64,000 bases of DNA from JBNJFY01 sp051747265. Its GTDB lineage: Bacteria; Bacteroidota; Rhodothermia; Balneolales; Balneolaceae. The DNA lies in NCBI GenBank assembly GCA_051747265.1, contig JBNJFY010000001.1, positions 1-64,000 on the forward strand, given 5' to 3'. The notes beneath the pieces were generated by a model, which saw only the letters and a program-made list of their open reading frames with translations, made no database searches and had not been told where the DNA came from. This document shows positions 56,496 through 64,000 of the stretch, piece after piece; position 1 is the stretch's first letter, and every line of letters starts with the position of its first letter. The position numbers and the translations under genes are program-made.

Positions 56496-57539
56496 TTAAA
56501 AATGTTTACTATGCGCATTTCGATTAGCTAGAATTACAATTGACTGATATCCTTTCTCATCCTCTTTTAAACAATAAATTTTGTCATCATAATATTTAGC
56601 TAATTTTACAGAGTAGGGTAGCGTAATTTTTTCTAAATAAGCACCATCATTCACTTGATAGACATAAATTTCTTTAGCCATTCTCAATTCACTGAATTTC
56701 TGATCTACTTTCCCATTCATATATGCCCACATTCCCTTTACAAAACTTATGCTTTTACCAGATGTAAGTAGATAAATTTTGTTATCATAAATAGACATAT
56801 CAAGAGTTGAATGCACATACTCATGCATTGATGGTAGTGAATAACCATCATCAACATCCATTTCCGGGAATTTCGACTCTAATACTCCAGGCACGATATA
56901 TTTAATCCCATCTTCATTTAAACAAAAAATCACAGAAGAATATTTAGAACTCGCATAAACTCTGGCATTATCCATCAAATAATGCCCTTGTTTTAATAGT
57001 GGATTGGCCTTAATTGGTCCTAAATAATTTAAACTTTGATCAGTATATTTTATGGTTTTGGTCACACTATCAGCTTTTGTATCATAAATTTTAGCCAAGC
57101 TCTTAGTGTCTAAATTTAGAGTTAAAATTTTGTCTTTATTTAGTGGCACTGCAGACAGAGTCATCCCTGGTGGATCGACTAATTTCTCCGACAGCAAATT
57201 AAAATCATAGTCATACGTATCCATTGACAATTGACCATAATCCCATACCTTTATAAGCTCCCTTTTTCGATCGACATATATTCTAATAGCTCTTCCTGAT
57301 ATTTCACCAGGACCATTACCCTTTCTTGTGGAACCAACAATTTCTCCGCTAGCTATATTAACCAAGGATAATAAATCAGATTTGTTGCCATTATCCAAGA
57401 CTACTAACAAGGAGTCATTTAAGATTTCATAACGCAAAACATTATGATAATCATCAACCTCTTGAATAATTTCAATATCTTGTGAATGCAAATCATTAAT
57501 TAATAAAATACACGATAATAGAATTAATAAAAACTTCAT
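56496..57539 (-). CDS. Exported six-bladed beta-propeller protein (copy C, cassette member)
   Basis: About 347 aa from MKFLLILLSCILLIND (signal peptide), chosen because GAGG lies 9 bp upstream. The hallmark GNGPGEISGRAIRIYVDR is near residue 80. It is closely related to copy F (62558): shared segments include KANPLLKQG/QANPLMKQG, YSSVI and GKSISFVKGMWA/GKKAGTMKSMWA. It is the last gene of the cassette AraC - MauE-like - Cys-rich peptide - propeller. Bacteroidota often place such propellers next to small exported peptides (NVEALA-type); function unknown. Confidence 0.85.
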   Translation of the reverse strand: MKFLLILLSCILLINDLHSQDIEIIQEVDDYHNVLRYEILNDSLLVVLDNGNKSDLLSLVNIASGEIVGSTRKGNGPGEISGRAIRIYVDRKRELIKVWDYGQLSMDTYDYDFNLLSEKLVDPPGMTLSAVPLNKDKILTLNLDTKSLAKIYDTKADSVTKTIKYTDQSLNYLGPIKANPLLKQGHYLMDNARVYASSKYSSVIFCLNEDGIKYIVPGVLESKFPEMDVDDGYSLPSMHEYVHSTLDMSIYDNKIYLLTSGKSISFVKGMWAYMNGKVDQKFSELRMAKEIYVYQVNDGAYLEKITLPYSVKLAKYYDDKIYCLKEDEKGYQSIVILANRNAHSKHF

Positions 57540-57558
57540 AAACCAATACCTCATAAAT

Positions 57559-57581
57559 GGCTGGAGCTATTAACTCCAGCC
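57559..57581 (-). promoter_or_regulatory. Intercistronic hairpin between peptide and propeller genes
   Basis: Perfect 8-bp stem GGCTGGAG / CTCCAGCC with a 7-nt loop, 25 bp after the peptide stop and 19 bp before the chosen propeller start. No T-run follows in the direction of transcription, so it is more likely an attenuator, processing site or mRNA 3'-stabiliser that raises peptide output relative to the propeller than a full terminator. Confidence 0.7.
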
Positions 57582-57605
57582 TTATTTTATTACGTGTTAT
57601 TTTTT

Positions 57606-57833
57606 TTACTTCAGTATTTGTTTAAGTATTTTTTCGCAAGCAACTCCGTCCCCTTTTACTTTACAAACTTGGTCAGAGCTGCCACACCAAAACATTTTCG
57701 GCTCACCCATTTTCACATTACAGTCTCCTGCATAAGCTTCTGGGATTGTTGGCCCAATAGACAATCCCACAGCACCAAACACTGCCAATACTATAGCTCC
57801 TGCCTTTAGAATACTGACAAATCTATTCTTCAT
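57606..57833 (-). CDS. Small exported cysteine-rich peptide precursor
   Basis: 75 aa. A basic N-terminus and hydrophobic leader (KAGAIVLAVFGAVGLSIG) lead to PEAYAGDC, a plausible cleavage site (AYA|GD). The mature ~40 residues hold four cysteines (38, 50, 57, 66) and are rich in Lys and Gly. A strong AGGAG ribosome site precedes the ATG. The plan resembles NVEALA-type leader peptides of Bacteroidota, but the NVEALA motif is absent, so I do not name the family. It sits between a MauE-like gene and a propeller gene; the MauE-like protein may help form its disulfides (inference). Confidence 0.82.
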   Translation of the reverse strand: MKNRFVSILKAGAIVLAVFGAVGLSIGPTIPEAYAGDCNVKMGEPKMFWCGSSDQVCKVKGDGVACEKILKQILK

Positions 57834-57860
57834 CTTACTTCTCCTGTTTTTATTTGGTTT

Positions 57861-58283
57861 CTATTCTTCAATAATTGGCCTTTGCCAATTTTCTTTTTTC
57901 AAATAACATATTGCAAGAAAAAATATACTTGACTTAAACAATGCTACTAATCCAAATTTAATTTCAACCAAACTCCCAAAACAACCGCAATTCGAATCAT
58001 AACCATATATATATCCATATATTGAAATAATCACAAAAACAATAGATATGAATAAAGATAAATTTAATATTGCGCCAACCCTCCATCTTACAAATAGCAA
58101 CAAACCTATTACCATTTCAAAATAAGGAAAAACTAAAGCCAAAAAGGCATCAATGCGATCACTCAGAAAAGATATACCCATAAATAATTCGATAAATTCC
58201 TTTGGATTGTAGGCCTTCAAAGCACCTGCAACAACAAACAACGTTGCAACCAAAATATATATAGTCAAGTATAGCAATCTCAT
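57861..58283 (-). CDS. MauE/DoxX-like membrane protein
   Basis: 140 aa, four hydrophobic segments. The motif DSNCGCFG lies in the third loop, as in MauE/DoxX-family proteins, which are linked to disulfide or redox handling of partners (MauE matures the disulfide-rich methylamine dehydrogenase subunit). It precedes the four-Cys peptide gene by 27 bp and follows the AraC regulator by 47 bp on the same strand, so a role in peptide maturation is reasonable but unproven. Confidence 0.85.
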   Translation of the reverse strand: MRLLYLTIYILVATLFVVAGALKAYNPKEFIELFMGISFLSDRIDAFLALVFPYFEMVIGLLLFVRWRVGAILNLSLFISIVFVIISIYGYIYGYDSNCGCFGSLVEIKFGLVALFKSSIFFLAICYLKKENWQRPIIEE

Positions 58284-58330
58284 TATGAACTCATCACGTT
58301 ATCATTATTCTACTTATAAATTTATCCTCA

Positions 58331-58765
58331 TCAATACTCAGATTCATGAATTTCTTCTTGAATAGTTTCTTGAAATATTTCTGGATTCACCCCCATCACT
58401 CGCTTGAAAGCTTTAGAAAACGAACTTTGCGACCGATACCCAACCGTCAGGGCCACATTCAACATTGAAATTTCCCGTCCCTCTTCTGCACATTCTCGCA
58501 TAATCTGAACACCCCACGCAATACGGCACCTGGTTATATACTGCTTAGGCGACATCCCCACATAATGCTTAAAGCGTGTAGAAAAATTATTATTTCCCAC
58601 CAGACACTTCTCGCGCACCATGCCAACCGTTAACTCCGGATAATCCAGGTGCTTATTGATGCAGCGCAGCCCACCCTTCACATCCTCCGGCCAGTGCTCT
58701 TCCGGTTGGGTTAATACGTGTTGGTATTCCTCTCGTAGTTCATTGTGTTCATCCCTGATGGTCAT
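58331..58765 (-). CDS. AraC-family regulator (HTH domain only)
   Basis: 144 aa. An ~35-residue N-terminal segment (MTIRDEHNELREEYQ) is followed by a two-HTH AraC domain: LTVGMVREKCLVGNNNFSTRF and the well-kept second helix block ALTVGYRSQSSFSKAFKRVMGVNP. No ligand domain. It is first in the cassette with MauE-like, peptide and propeller genes and is the obvious regulator. A G9 tract lies ~99 bp upstream of its start. The first 26 codons are duplicated at 60542-60649. Confidence 0.9.
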   Translation of the reverse strand: MTIRDEHNELREEYQHVLTQPEEHWPEDVKGGLRCINKHLDYPELTVGMVREKCLVGNNNFSTRFKHYVGMSPKQYITRCRIAWGVQIMRECAEEGREISMLNVALTVGYRSQSSFSKAFKRVMGVNPEIFQETIQEEIHESEY

Positions 58766-59342
58766 TGGTCCCTCGTTTTCTATTTGCTGTACTCAATCTT
58801 GATCTCCCGCCATGCACAAATGTAAATTTGCGCTAAATTTATTAACGGCTTCTAATAAAATACGGGGGGGGGCAATAAAGCAAATTAGAATCCCGGAACT
58901 CTATATGTTGCAATAGTTTATATGTTATTAATAGAACAACATTTCGTGATAAACACACCTGTTCCAATCAATCACTTAATGTTAAACGATGTGAATTGGA
59001 GGGTGTTTTTGGTGCTAACGCTGGTGGGATGCAGGCGGGAGATGGTTATGAGGGCAATTGGAAAACTAGGCCTTATGGGGACGCTCGAATGTGATGCTCC
59101 GATGAATCGGAGGTCACGCTGGGAGGTCCATGGAAGGGTTGGAGCGCATTACCATGGGACTATCGATGCATTTGGGTAGAGATTAACTTTGTTGATCGAC
59201 CTGCTTCCAAATATTAACTATTCTACTAATAGTCGTGGACTCTGATGAAAAATCCTCTAAAACAACCAATTCCGTAACTTATACGGCACACAATACAAGA
59301 ATTTCTGGGATAATACTGGATATTGAAATCTTACTCATCCCT
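58766..59342. repeat. Upstream region of the cassette, duplicated 1.9 kb away
   Basis: Holds the AraC promoter, a G9 tract (58864-58872) inside a conserved block (TAATAAAATACGG.. to GCAAATTAGAATC), a second block (AATGTTAAACGATGTGAAT near 58978 and GAGGGTGTTTT) and an R1/R2 hybrid repeat (59080-59129). The same order recurs at 60660-61021. A shard of the RND gene follows at 59131-59183. I see no real gene here; the open frame at 58922-59179 is made of these repeats. The stretch 59184-59342 shows nothing recognisable. Confidence 0.85.
59131..59183 (-). pseudogene. Shard of the RND permease gene (inner 5' region)
   Basis: About 50 bp matching RND positions ~54565-54614 with roughly one mismatch in five (shared GGAGCGCATTACCA / GGAACGCATCACCA and TCGATGC frames). 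It follows directly after the GGAGGTCC end of an R-type repeat. Too short to code for anything. Confidence 0.7.
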
Positions 59343-60458
59343 CTAGTAACTTAAATTTATTTTGTATTTCTCTACGGATTGATCTTTAGCATATAAATGA
59401 CTTATACCATACATATACCCATCTCGCACATCCATTAATTTAAAATCCTTACCAACATACCCTTCACCAAGCAACTCACCCTTGTTGCTCAATACCATTA
59501 CCTTATACTTGTCCCTATCTTCGATATTTGCTGTAACCCAAACTCTTTCTTTATCATCGACCACAAATCCATCAAATACTGGATATTCTTTGGGGTATTT
59601 ATTTTTAAACATTCTATATTTTTTACCACTGATTTTTGGGAATTCTAAATTTAGAAAATCTTCTTTCTTAAGTTCAACTGGTTTGTATGGAATAGAAAAG
59701 CTATTTATCTCATTTCCGTTTGAGTCATACACTTTAACTACACCATCACCTGACCAACTGGAATAAAAATGGTCATTACCCACCTTCACAAATGATCTTT
59801 CCCCAAATGGCATATATCCAACACTAATGTAACCCTCAGATCTATCAATTAATTTTTGATCTCCCTTTACCTCTATCAGTGGATTACTTGATAGCTGATT
59901 ATTATCTAGTAAAAATATCTTTTCATTTCGCGACATTTCCCTCTGTGTATAGCTATAAGATTTATGATACCCAACTAGGAGCCCGTTAGATCCATTACTA
60001 TAGTAAACCTCTCTCGGGCGATAATCCTCACCTAATACATTCAATTTCTTTGATGCTATAAATTGTAGGCTTTCAGTGTCAAAAAAATTTATTAACAATT
60101 GTTTTGGATCAATTACTGCAAGTTCTGAATTGTTGTCATATGCCATCCCATTGGGTACTACTAATTGAAATTCACCAGGTCCTCGCCCCTTTCTTCCAAG
60201 CTCCTTAATCAAAACGCCTTCTCCATCAAATACTAATATTTTTTTCATTATAAAGTCAGACACATATATACGACCTCTATCATCAGCCAAAACCTGCATT
60301 ATATCTCCAAATACCTCATCACCAGAGGGACTCTTGATACTCAAAACATGATCCAATTCAATCTCCCCAACCTTACCCTGACTATGGACATTAACACTAA
60401 ATAGGGTTGTGAAGAATAGAATGCCTAATAATATTTTTTTCAAATACATTTCTATCAT
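59343..60458 (-). CDS. Exported six-bladed beta-propeller protein (copy D)
   Basis: 371 aa, signal peptide (LLGILFFTTLFSVNVHSQ). NHL-like blades are clear: DDRGRIYVSDFIMKKILVF, then GRKGRGPGEFQLV, and a late blade DKERVWVTANIEDRDKYKV. It differs from the A/C/F and B/E groups and is closest to the classical DUF5128-like propellers. Its upstream region carries the decayed AraC 5' end and G9 block seen before the C cassette, so it may once have headed a similar cassette that lost its MauE and peptide genes. Confidence 0.83.
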   Translation of the reverse strand: MIEMYLKKILLGILFFTTLFSVNVHSQGKVGEIELDHVLSIKSPSGDEVFGDIMQVLADDRGRIYVSDFIMKKILVFDGEGVLIKELGRKGRGPGEFQLVVPNGMAYDNNSELAVIDPKQLLINFFDTESLQFIASKKLNVLGEDYRPREVYYSNGSNGLLVGYHKSYSYTQREMSRNEKIFLLDNNQLSSNPLIEVKGDQKLIDRSEGYISVGYMPFGERSFVKVGNDHFYSSWSGDGVVKVYDSNGNEINSFSIPYKPVELKKEDFLNLEFPKISGKKYRMFKNKYPKEYPVFDGFVVDDKERVWVTANIEDRDKYKVMVLSNKGELLGEGYVGKDFKLMDVRDGYMYGISHLYAKDQSVEKYKINLSY

Positions 60459-60541
60459 AATTAATATGAGATGGATACCAAGCCCTATTGCCAGGCACCC
60501 ATTCCAATAATTTGCGATTTAGTTTCTACAGCCAAAAATGC

Positions 60542-60649
60542 TCAAGAATCTATTGTTGGCTTAGCATACACCGGCCAGTGCTCTTCCGGCTGGGTTAATA
60601 TCTTTTGGTAGTCCTTGAGTAATTCATTGTTTTCATCCCTGATGGTCAT
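60542..60649 (-). pseudogene. 5' fragment of the AraC-type regulator gene
   Basis: Translates as MTIRDENNELLKDYQ... LTQPEEHWP, matching the first 26 codons of the AraC gene at 58765 (MTIRDEHNELREEYQ...), then runs into unrelated codons and a stop after 35 residues. The HTH domain is missing. Upstream sequence up to the G9 tract is also conserved. Confidence 0.9.
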
Positions 60650-61143
60650 CGGTCCCTTTTGGTCTTTTCTCTCTGTTGGTGTACGCAATCTTGATTACTG
60701 CTTGCCCTCATGTTAACGGGCGTAAAGTATTAAAGAGCACTAATAAAATATGGGGGGGGGCAATAACGCAAATTAGAATCGGGGAAGTGCTTTGGGGTCA
60801 GAGACTTGGCTATTTCCTATAGGCTGGAGTTTGGTCGCATCATTCCACGTTCCGACCAATACATCAATGTTAAACGATGTGAATAGCAGGGTGTTTTAGA
60901 TGCTAACGTTGTTGGAGTGCAGTGGGCAAAGTGTAGCGAGATGTGCTCTAAACTACAGACCTCATGGGGACGCTCGAATGTGATGCATTCCGCTGCGCTA
61001 CATGATCACGATTGGAGGTCCACCATCCATCTGTCAACGTATCACGCTAGCGATTCTGGACAGTGTTTGGCGTGCAGCTATTCCAACGCTGACAGGAACA
61101 CCGGCGCGGGGCTTGGTGTGCGCTGTCAGGTTGTAAGTATTCA
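60650..61143. repeat. Duplicate of the cassette upstream region plus hairpin repeats
   Basis: Matches 58766-59129 in order: G9 tract (60752-60760) with GCAAATTAGAATC, the AATGTTAAACGATGTGAAT block near 60868, and an R1 copy (60969-61021). The AACGCTGACAGGAAC...GCTGTCAGGTT hairpin (61083-61134), also present near 45383, follows just before propeller E ends at 61144. No gene is seen. Confidence 0.88.
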
Positions 61144-62190
61144 TTATTCACGTGTTTTTGGAATAATCTTGACGTCAACGTTCATAAATCCCAGCTTGGC
61201 GACTATAAAGTGTGTTGCTGTGATATCAAGTAATTGATACTGGTCATCGATGCCCGTGATTTTTACCAAGCCTTCGGTGCCCACCGTTCCTTGGTAAATG
61301 GTGTTGTCTTTGGATTTCCAGTTTCGCTGCACATAAAAGTGATTGCCATCCAGCAGAATCGCATCGGTGTAGGGTAAGTACTCGTGCATTTCTTGGTCCG
61401 ATTGCGCAATGGAGCGTTTTAAGACGTGAAACAAATTTGTTTCTCTTGTGCGCATACCCAAAGTTACTTGGGAAGGATCGCTGGGTATCGTCCAATCATT
61501 CAGATTCTTTCCCGTTGTATCTCGCACCTCTATCTTTGGTCCCCTGTTATTATTGCTGATCACATAATTCGAACTAACCGCATAGATGCCGTCGCGCCGG
61601 AAGGGCATGGGCTGTACTCCAAACCCACCCTCCATTTTGTTGAGCAGCCATTCTTGAGCGTCTAAAAATGCCAGTGTATCGATGATACTTCCACGATCAT
61701 TCACGTGGGCTACCAACTTATTCCGATCCATATCCAGCTGACCCTGGACGAAACTGTGGTCATAGCCAATGTTTAGTTGTTGCCCTTTGCACTGAATGGA
61801 GCCCGGCGAGCGCATGGGTACCTTATCTAATAGTATTTCTTGGATCGGCTCTCCATTCTCCTTGTTAAATACAACGACTTTGTTGATTTCGTGATCCAGA
61901 GCATACAAGCGGTTCCCACATAGAGCCAGATCCAACAGTTTGGAGAATTCTCCGGGGCCTCGCCCGTCTCGTCCGATTTCCCTTACGTGTTCACCGCGAT
62001 AATTATAGACCATGATCTTTAGATTCATGGCATCGGCGACATATAGATATTGATCATCCGCTACCAGATCGATGCTGTAGTTTAATCCATTAAGCGTGAG
62101 CTCTGTAGTGCCGGTGGGTTGAAAAGGATATGCTGGATTGGCCCATAGCATATTGAGCCAGAGGATTAAAAGAATCGTTCTCGTATTCAT
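61144..62190 (-). CDS. Exported six-bladed beta-propeller protein (copy E)
   Basis: 348 aa, signal peptide (ILLILWLNMLWANPAYPF). The hallmark GRDGRGPGEFSKLLDLALCG is near residue 75. It pairs with copy B through LLNKMEGGFGVQPMPFRR, SIQCKGQQLNIGYDHSF and the NLFHVLKRS/DFFHIRKSD segment. Base composition is richer in G+C than B, so the pair is old or came from different donors. It is flanked on both sides by R1-type repeats. Confidence 0.84.
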   Translation of the reverse strand: MNTRTILLILWLNMLWANPAYPFQPTGTTELTLNGLNYSIDLVADDQYLYVADAMNLKIMVYNYRGEHVREIGRDGRGPGEFSKLLDLALCGNRLYALDHEINKVVVFNKENGEPIQEILLDKVPMRSPGSIQCKGQQLNIGYDHSFVQGQLDMDRNKLVAHVNDRGSIIDTLAFLDAQEWLLNKMEGGFGVQPMPFRRDGIYAVSSNYVISNNNRGPKIEVRDTTGKNLNDWTIPSDPSQVTLGMRTRETNLFHVLKRSIAQSDQEMHEYLPYTDAILLDGNHFYVQRNWKSKDNTIYQGTVGTEGLVKITGIDDQYQLLDITATHFIVAKLGFMNVDVKIIPKTRE

Positions 62191-62214
62191 CTATTTATAT
62201 CTGTTTATGTTTAG

Positions 62215-62411
62215 GACGCTCGAATGTGATGCATTTCGCTTCGCTGCATGATCACGATGGGAGGTCCGGGTTTCCTCGACCTCACAGCGTAACCCGATTC
62301 CGAATGCTTTCGGAATACGGCGTTACCTCAGAGCGTCTATTGATATGGGTTGCGCATTTTAGACGCTCTGAGGGGACGCTCCGATGAATCGGAGTTCACG
62401 CTGGGAGGTCC
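62215..62411. repeat. R1 copy followed by a head-to-head R2 doublet
   Basis: R1 at 62215-62267 starts 25 bp upstream of the propeller E start. Then comes the R2 doublet (62278-62337 inverted, 62362-62411 direct). All copies end in the common GGAGGTCC. With a further 5'-truncated R1 at 62511-62553, the 62191-62557 gap is almost fully made of repeats and an RND shard. Confidence 0.9.
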
Positions 62412-62483
62412 AGTTGGGATTGGTTCAGTTGATCCAGCTTTTCGCGAACATTCAGTGAGGCGATGTCCAGGTTGTGGCCGCCC
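62412..62483 (-). pseudogene. Shard of the RND permease gene
   Basis: About 60 bp (TTCAGTTGATCCAGC... to GTCCAGGTTGTGGCC) match RND positions ~54611-54673 at about 80 percent. It directly follows the GGAGGTCC end of an R2 repeat. The same shard begins at 63933 after an R1 repeat. It is bordered on the right by the inverted copy of the 24-bp GAGCG..CGCTC hairpin (62486-62509) found in P1. Confidence 0.85.
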
Positions 62484-62557
62484 AAGTCACGAGCGGACGC
62501 TCGCGACAGTTGGGATGCATTTCGCTTCGCTGCATGATCACGATTGGAGGTCCTGTA

Positions 62558-63634
62558 TCAGCTTTGAAGACTTTCTATTTTGAGCGACACAATGGTTTGC
62601 TCTCCTTGCTCATTCTCGTGCAGCAGATAGGCACGATCGCGGTATATTTTGGCTTTCTTGGTTTCAAAGGGAAGCTTCAGCATTTCATGGTAAGAACCGG
62701 TTGCTTCGTCGTAGACCAAGATTTGATTGCTGCTTTTCAGGTCGCTCATTAATTGGTCAATGTTCCCACTAACCACGGCCCACATGCTTTTCATGGTACC
62801 CGCCTTCTTTCCGGAGTGTAGAACATAAACAGCTCCACCATCTACCGACAGATCCATGGTTGAGAACGTGAATTCATCAGTACGGGGAATTGCCAAAGTG
62901 CCTTGTTCCACTTCGTATTGGGGATAGGGTAGATTGGGCTTTCCCAAGTGGATATACGAAAACCCTTGCTCTGTTATATTTATAATAACGGAGGAATATT
63001 CTGAAGCATAAATCACATTTCTATTACTGCTCCCCAAACACATCACACCCTGTTTCATCAAGGGGTTAGCCTGAATGGGCAGAAGGTAGTCGTTGTCTGC
63101 TTGTACAAAAGGGTAGCGAAGCAGCTCTTCGCTTTGCTCCGTATCATATAACCGGGCAAAACTCTCGCTGCCCATATCGAATATGAGCTTCTTGTGGCTG
63201 GCTAAAGGAACAGCCATTAGCATAGGAGGACCGTCAATGTCCAATACCTGCTCATCTACCAGATTAAAGTGATAATCGAAGGTCGATATGGAAAGCTGTC
63301 CAAAGTCGGAAACGTATATGCTCTGATTCTCGCGATCCACAAACAACCGGACCATCTTATCTGAGATTTCTCCCGGTCCTTTTCCGATACGAGTGGAACC
63401 AACCACCTTATGGGTATTTATGTTGATCAATGAAATTTCCTGACCTTTTCTTCCTCGATCGTAGATAACCATCAGCGAATCGTTGACCACTTTGAAATCG
63501 CTGACGTTGTACACTTCGTTGAATACGACGTTTTGATCATCTGCCTTAGCTTGGGCAAACAGACTATTTCCTCCAATTATCCCCAGCAGCAGAATACTGA
63601 GCACATAAATGTTGACTACCTCTCTTAGATTCAT
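62558..63634 (-). CDS. Exported six-bladed beta-propeller protein (copy F)
   Basis: 358 aa, signal peptide (VLSILLLGIIGGNSLFAQ). AGGGG precedes the ATG. The hallmark GKGPGEISDKMVRLFVDR lies near residue 85. It is a clear paralogue of copy C and more distantly of A. No AraC, MauE-like or peptide gene accompanies it within the window. The stop codon lies 5 bp from the end of an R1 repeat. Confidence 0.84.
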   Translation of the reverse strand: MNLREVVNIYVLSILLLGIIGGNSLFAQAKADDQNVVFNEVYNVSDFKVVNDSLMVIYDRGRKGQEISLININTHKVVGSTRIGKGPGEISDKMVRLFVDRENQSIYVSDFGQLSISTFDYHFNLVDEQVLDIDGPPMLMAVPLASHKKLIFDMGSESFARLYDTEQSEELLRYPFVQADNDYLLPIQANPLMKQGVMCLGSSNRNVIYASEYSSVIINITEQGFSYIHLGKPNLPYPQYEVEQGTLAIPRTDEFTFSTMDLSVDGGAVYVLHSGKKAGTMKSMWAVVSGNIDQLMSDLKSSNQILVYDEATGSYHEMLKLPFETKKAKIYRDRAYLLHENEQGEQTIVSLKIESLQS

Positions 63635-64000
63635 GATCCCCTGAATGATTTTCTCTTCTTGTTAATCGATGTAAAATTATCGTGCTAAAGAAAGGCAGTT
63701 CATCGGTTTGATGCAACGCATTCTAATGTATCGAGCTTGGTTAACGCTATGCCCCAATAGCACTAGCTCCTTTATGAACCGATCCTTGCAGGTCTGGCGA
63801 CCCTGCGAGGTCAAATCCAAGACCTGAAAGGGTGGGCAGACCTTTCAGGGTCGCACCTTAGGGGTAGCGTAGCATGTTGGACGCTCGAATGTGATGCATT
63901 CCGCTTCGCTGTATGATCACGATTGGAGGTCCAGTTGGGATTGGTTCAGTTGATCCAGCTTTTCGCGAACATTCAGTGAGGCGATGTCCAGGTTGTGGCC
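63635..64000. repeat. Right-edge repeat block (GGTCT element, R1, RND shard)
   Basis: After ~150 bp of unassigned DNA upstream of propeller F, the GGTCT element (63785-63879) and R1 (63880-63932) stand in the same order as at 43701-43853. From 63933 to the window edge the sequence equals the RND shard at 62412-62480. More RND sequence may follow beyond the window. Confidence 0.88.

Noticed and set aside
58922..59179. 85-codon open frame upstream of the AraC gene
   Set aside because: Composed of the duplicated upstream block, an R1/R2 repeat and an antisense RND shard; its only similarity is to antisense translation of the RND gene.

Overview
This window looks like a chromosomal segment of a Gram-negative bacterium of the Bacteroidota/Rhodothermota side, most plausibly a Balneolia-type organism. 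This is inferred from gene content only. The clues are giant periplasmic-propeller hybrid histidine kinases, many exported six-bladed beta-propeller proteins carrying GxGPGE(F/I), RND/HlyD/TolC efflux operons, and an ATP-dependent ligase paired with a metallo-beta-lactamase exonuclease. I see no tRNA, rRNA, CRISPR array or prophage.

Layout. 1-2003: tandem array of ~280-bp units built from GGGTC...GACCC hairpins, with one REP-associated tyrosine transposase (RAYT) gene inside; it runs into the last codons of a tolC-like gene. 1993-7696: efflux operon (HlyD adaptor, RND pump, TolC). 7869-11790: thioredoxin and DnaE. 11791-14109: a decayed argB remnant and a DUF2384/RES toxin-antitoxin pair. 14110-22772: DNA ligase plus exonuclease, TerC, OxyR, acylphosphatase, ThpR, a hypothetical exported protein, an SDR and a HhH glycosylase-like protein that seems to lack its catalytic Asp. 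22925-35935: two giant propeller hybrid kinases flanking groESL, ksgA and alanine dehydrogenase. 36423-41521: a four-gene signalling operon (receiver, CheC-like phosphatase, multi-PAS/GAF kinase, receiver-kinase). 41659-43557: acetyl-CoA synthetase.

From 43.6 kb to the right edge the DNA is accessory and repeat-rich. An RND-adaptor-RND efflux locus (54948 down to 45555) is interrupted by a Phd/PIN toxin-antitoxin pair. The genes are separated by three related long imperfect palindromes. Short ~50-bp hairpin repeats, called R1 and R2 here, occur singly and as head-to-head doublets. Beyond the efflux locus lie five exported propeller genes (a sixth is at 43942), interleaved with shards of the RND gene, a 5' shard of an AraC gene and more R1/R2 copies.

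The most system-like element is a co-directional cassette at 58765-56496: AraC-type regulator, MauE/DoxX-like membrane protein with a CGCFG motif, 75-residue four-cysteine exported peptide, and six-bladed propeller. A hairpin separates peptide from propeller and a G9 tract lies upstream of the regulator. A decayed copy of its 5' end, including the G9 tract, lies 1.9 kb away before another propeller gene. A second recurrent theme is that repeats supply the stop codons of neighbouring genes (tolC, RND at 45555, PIN toxin, Phd antitoxin, adaptor).
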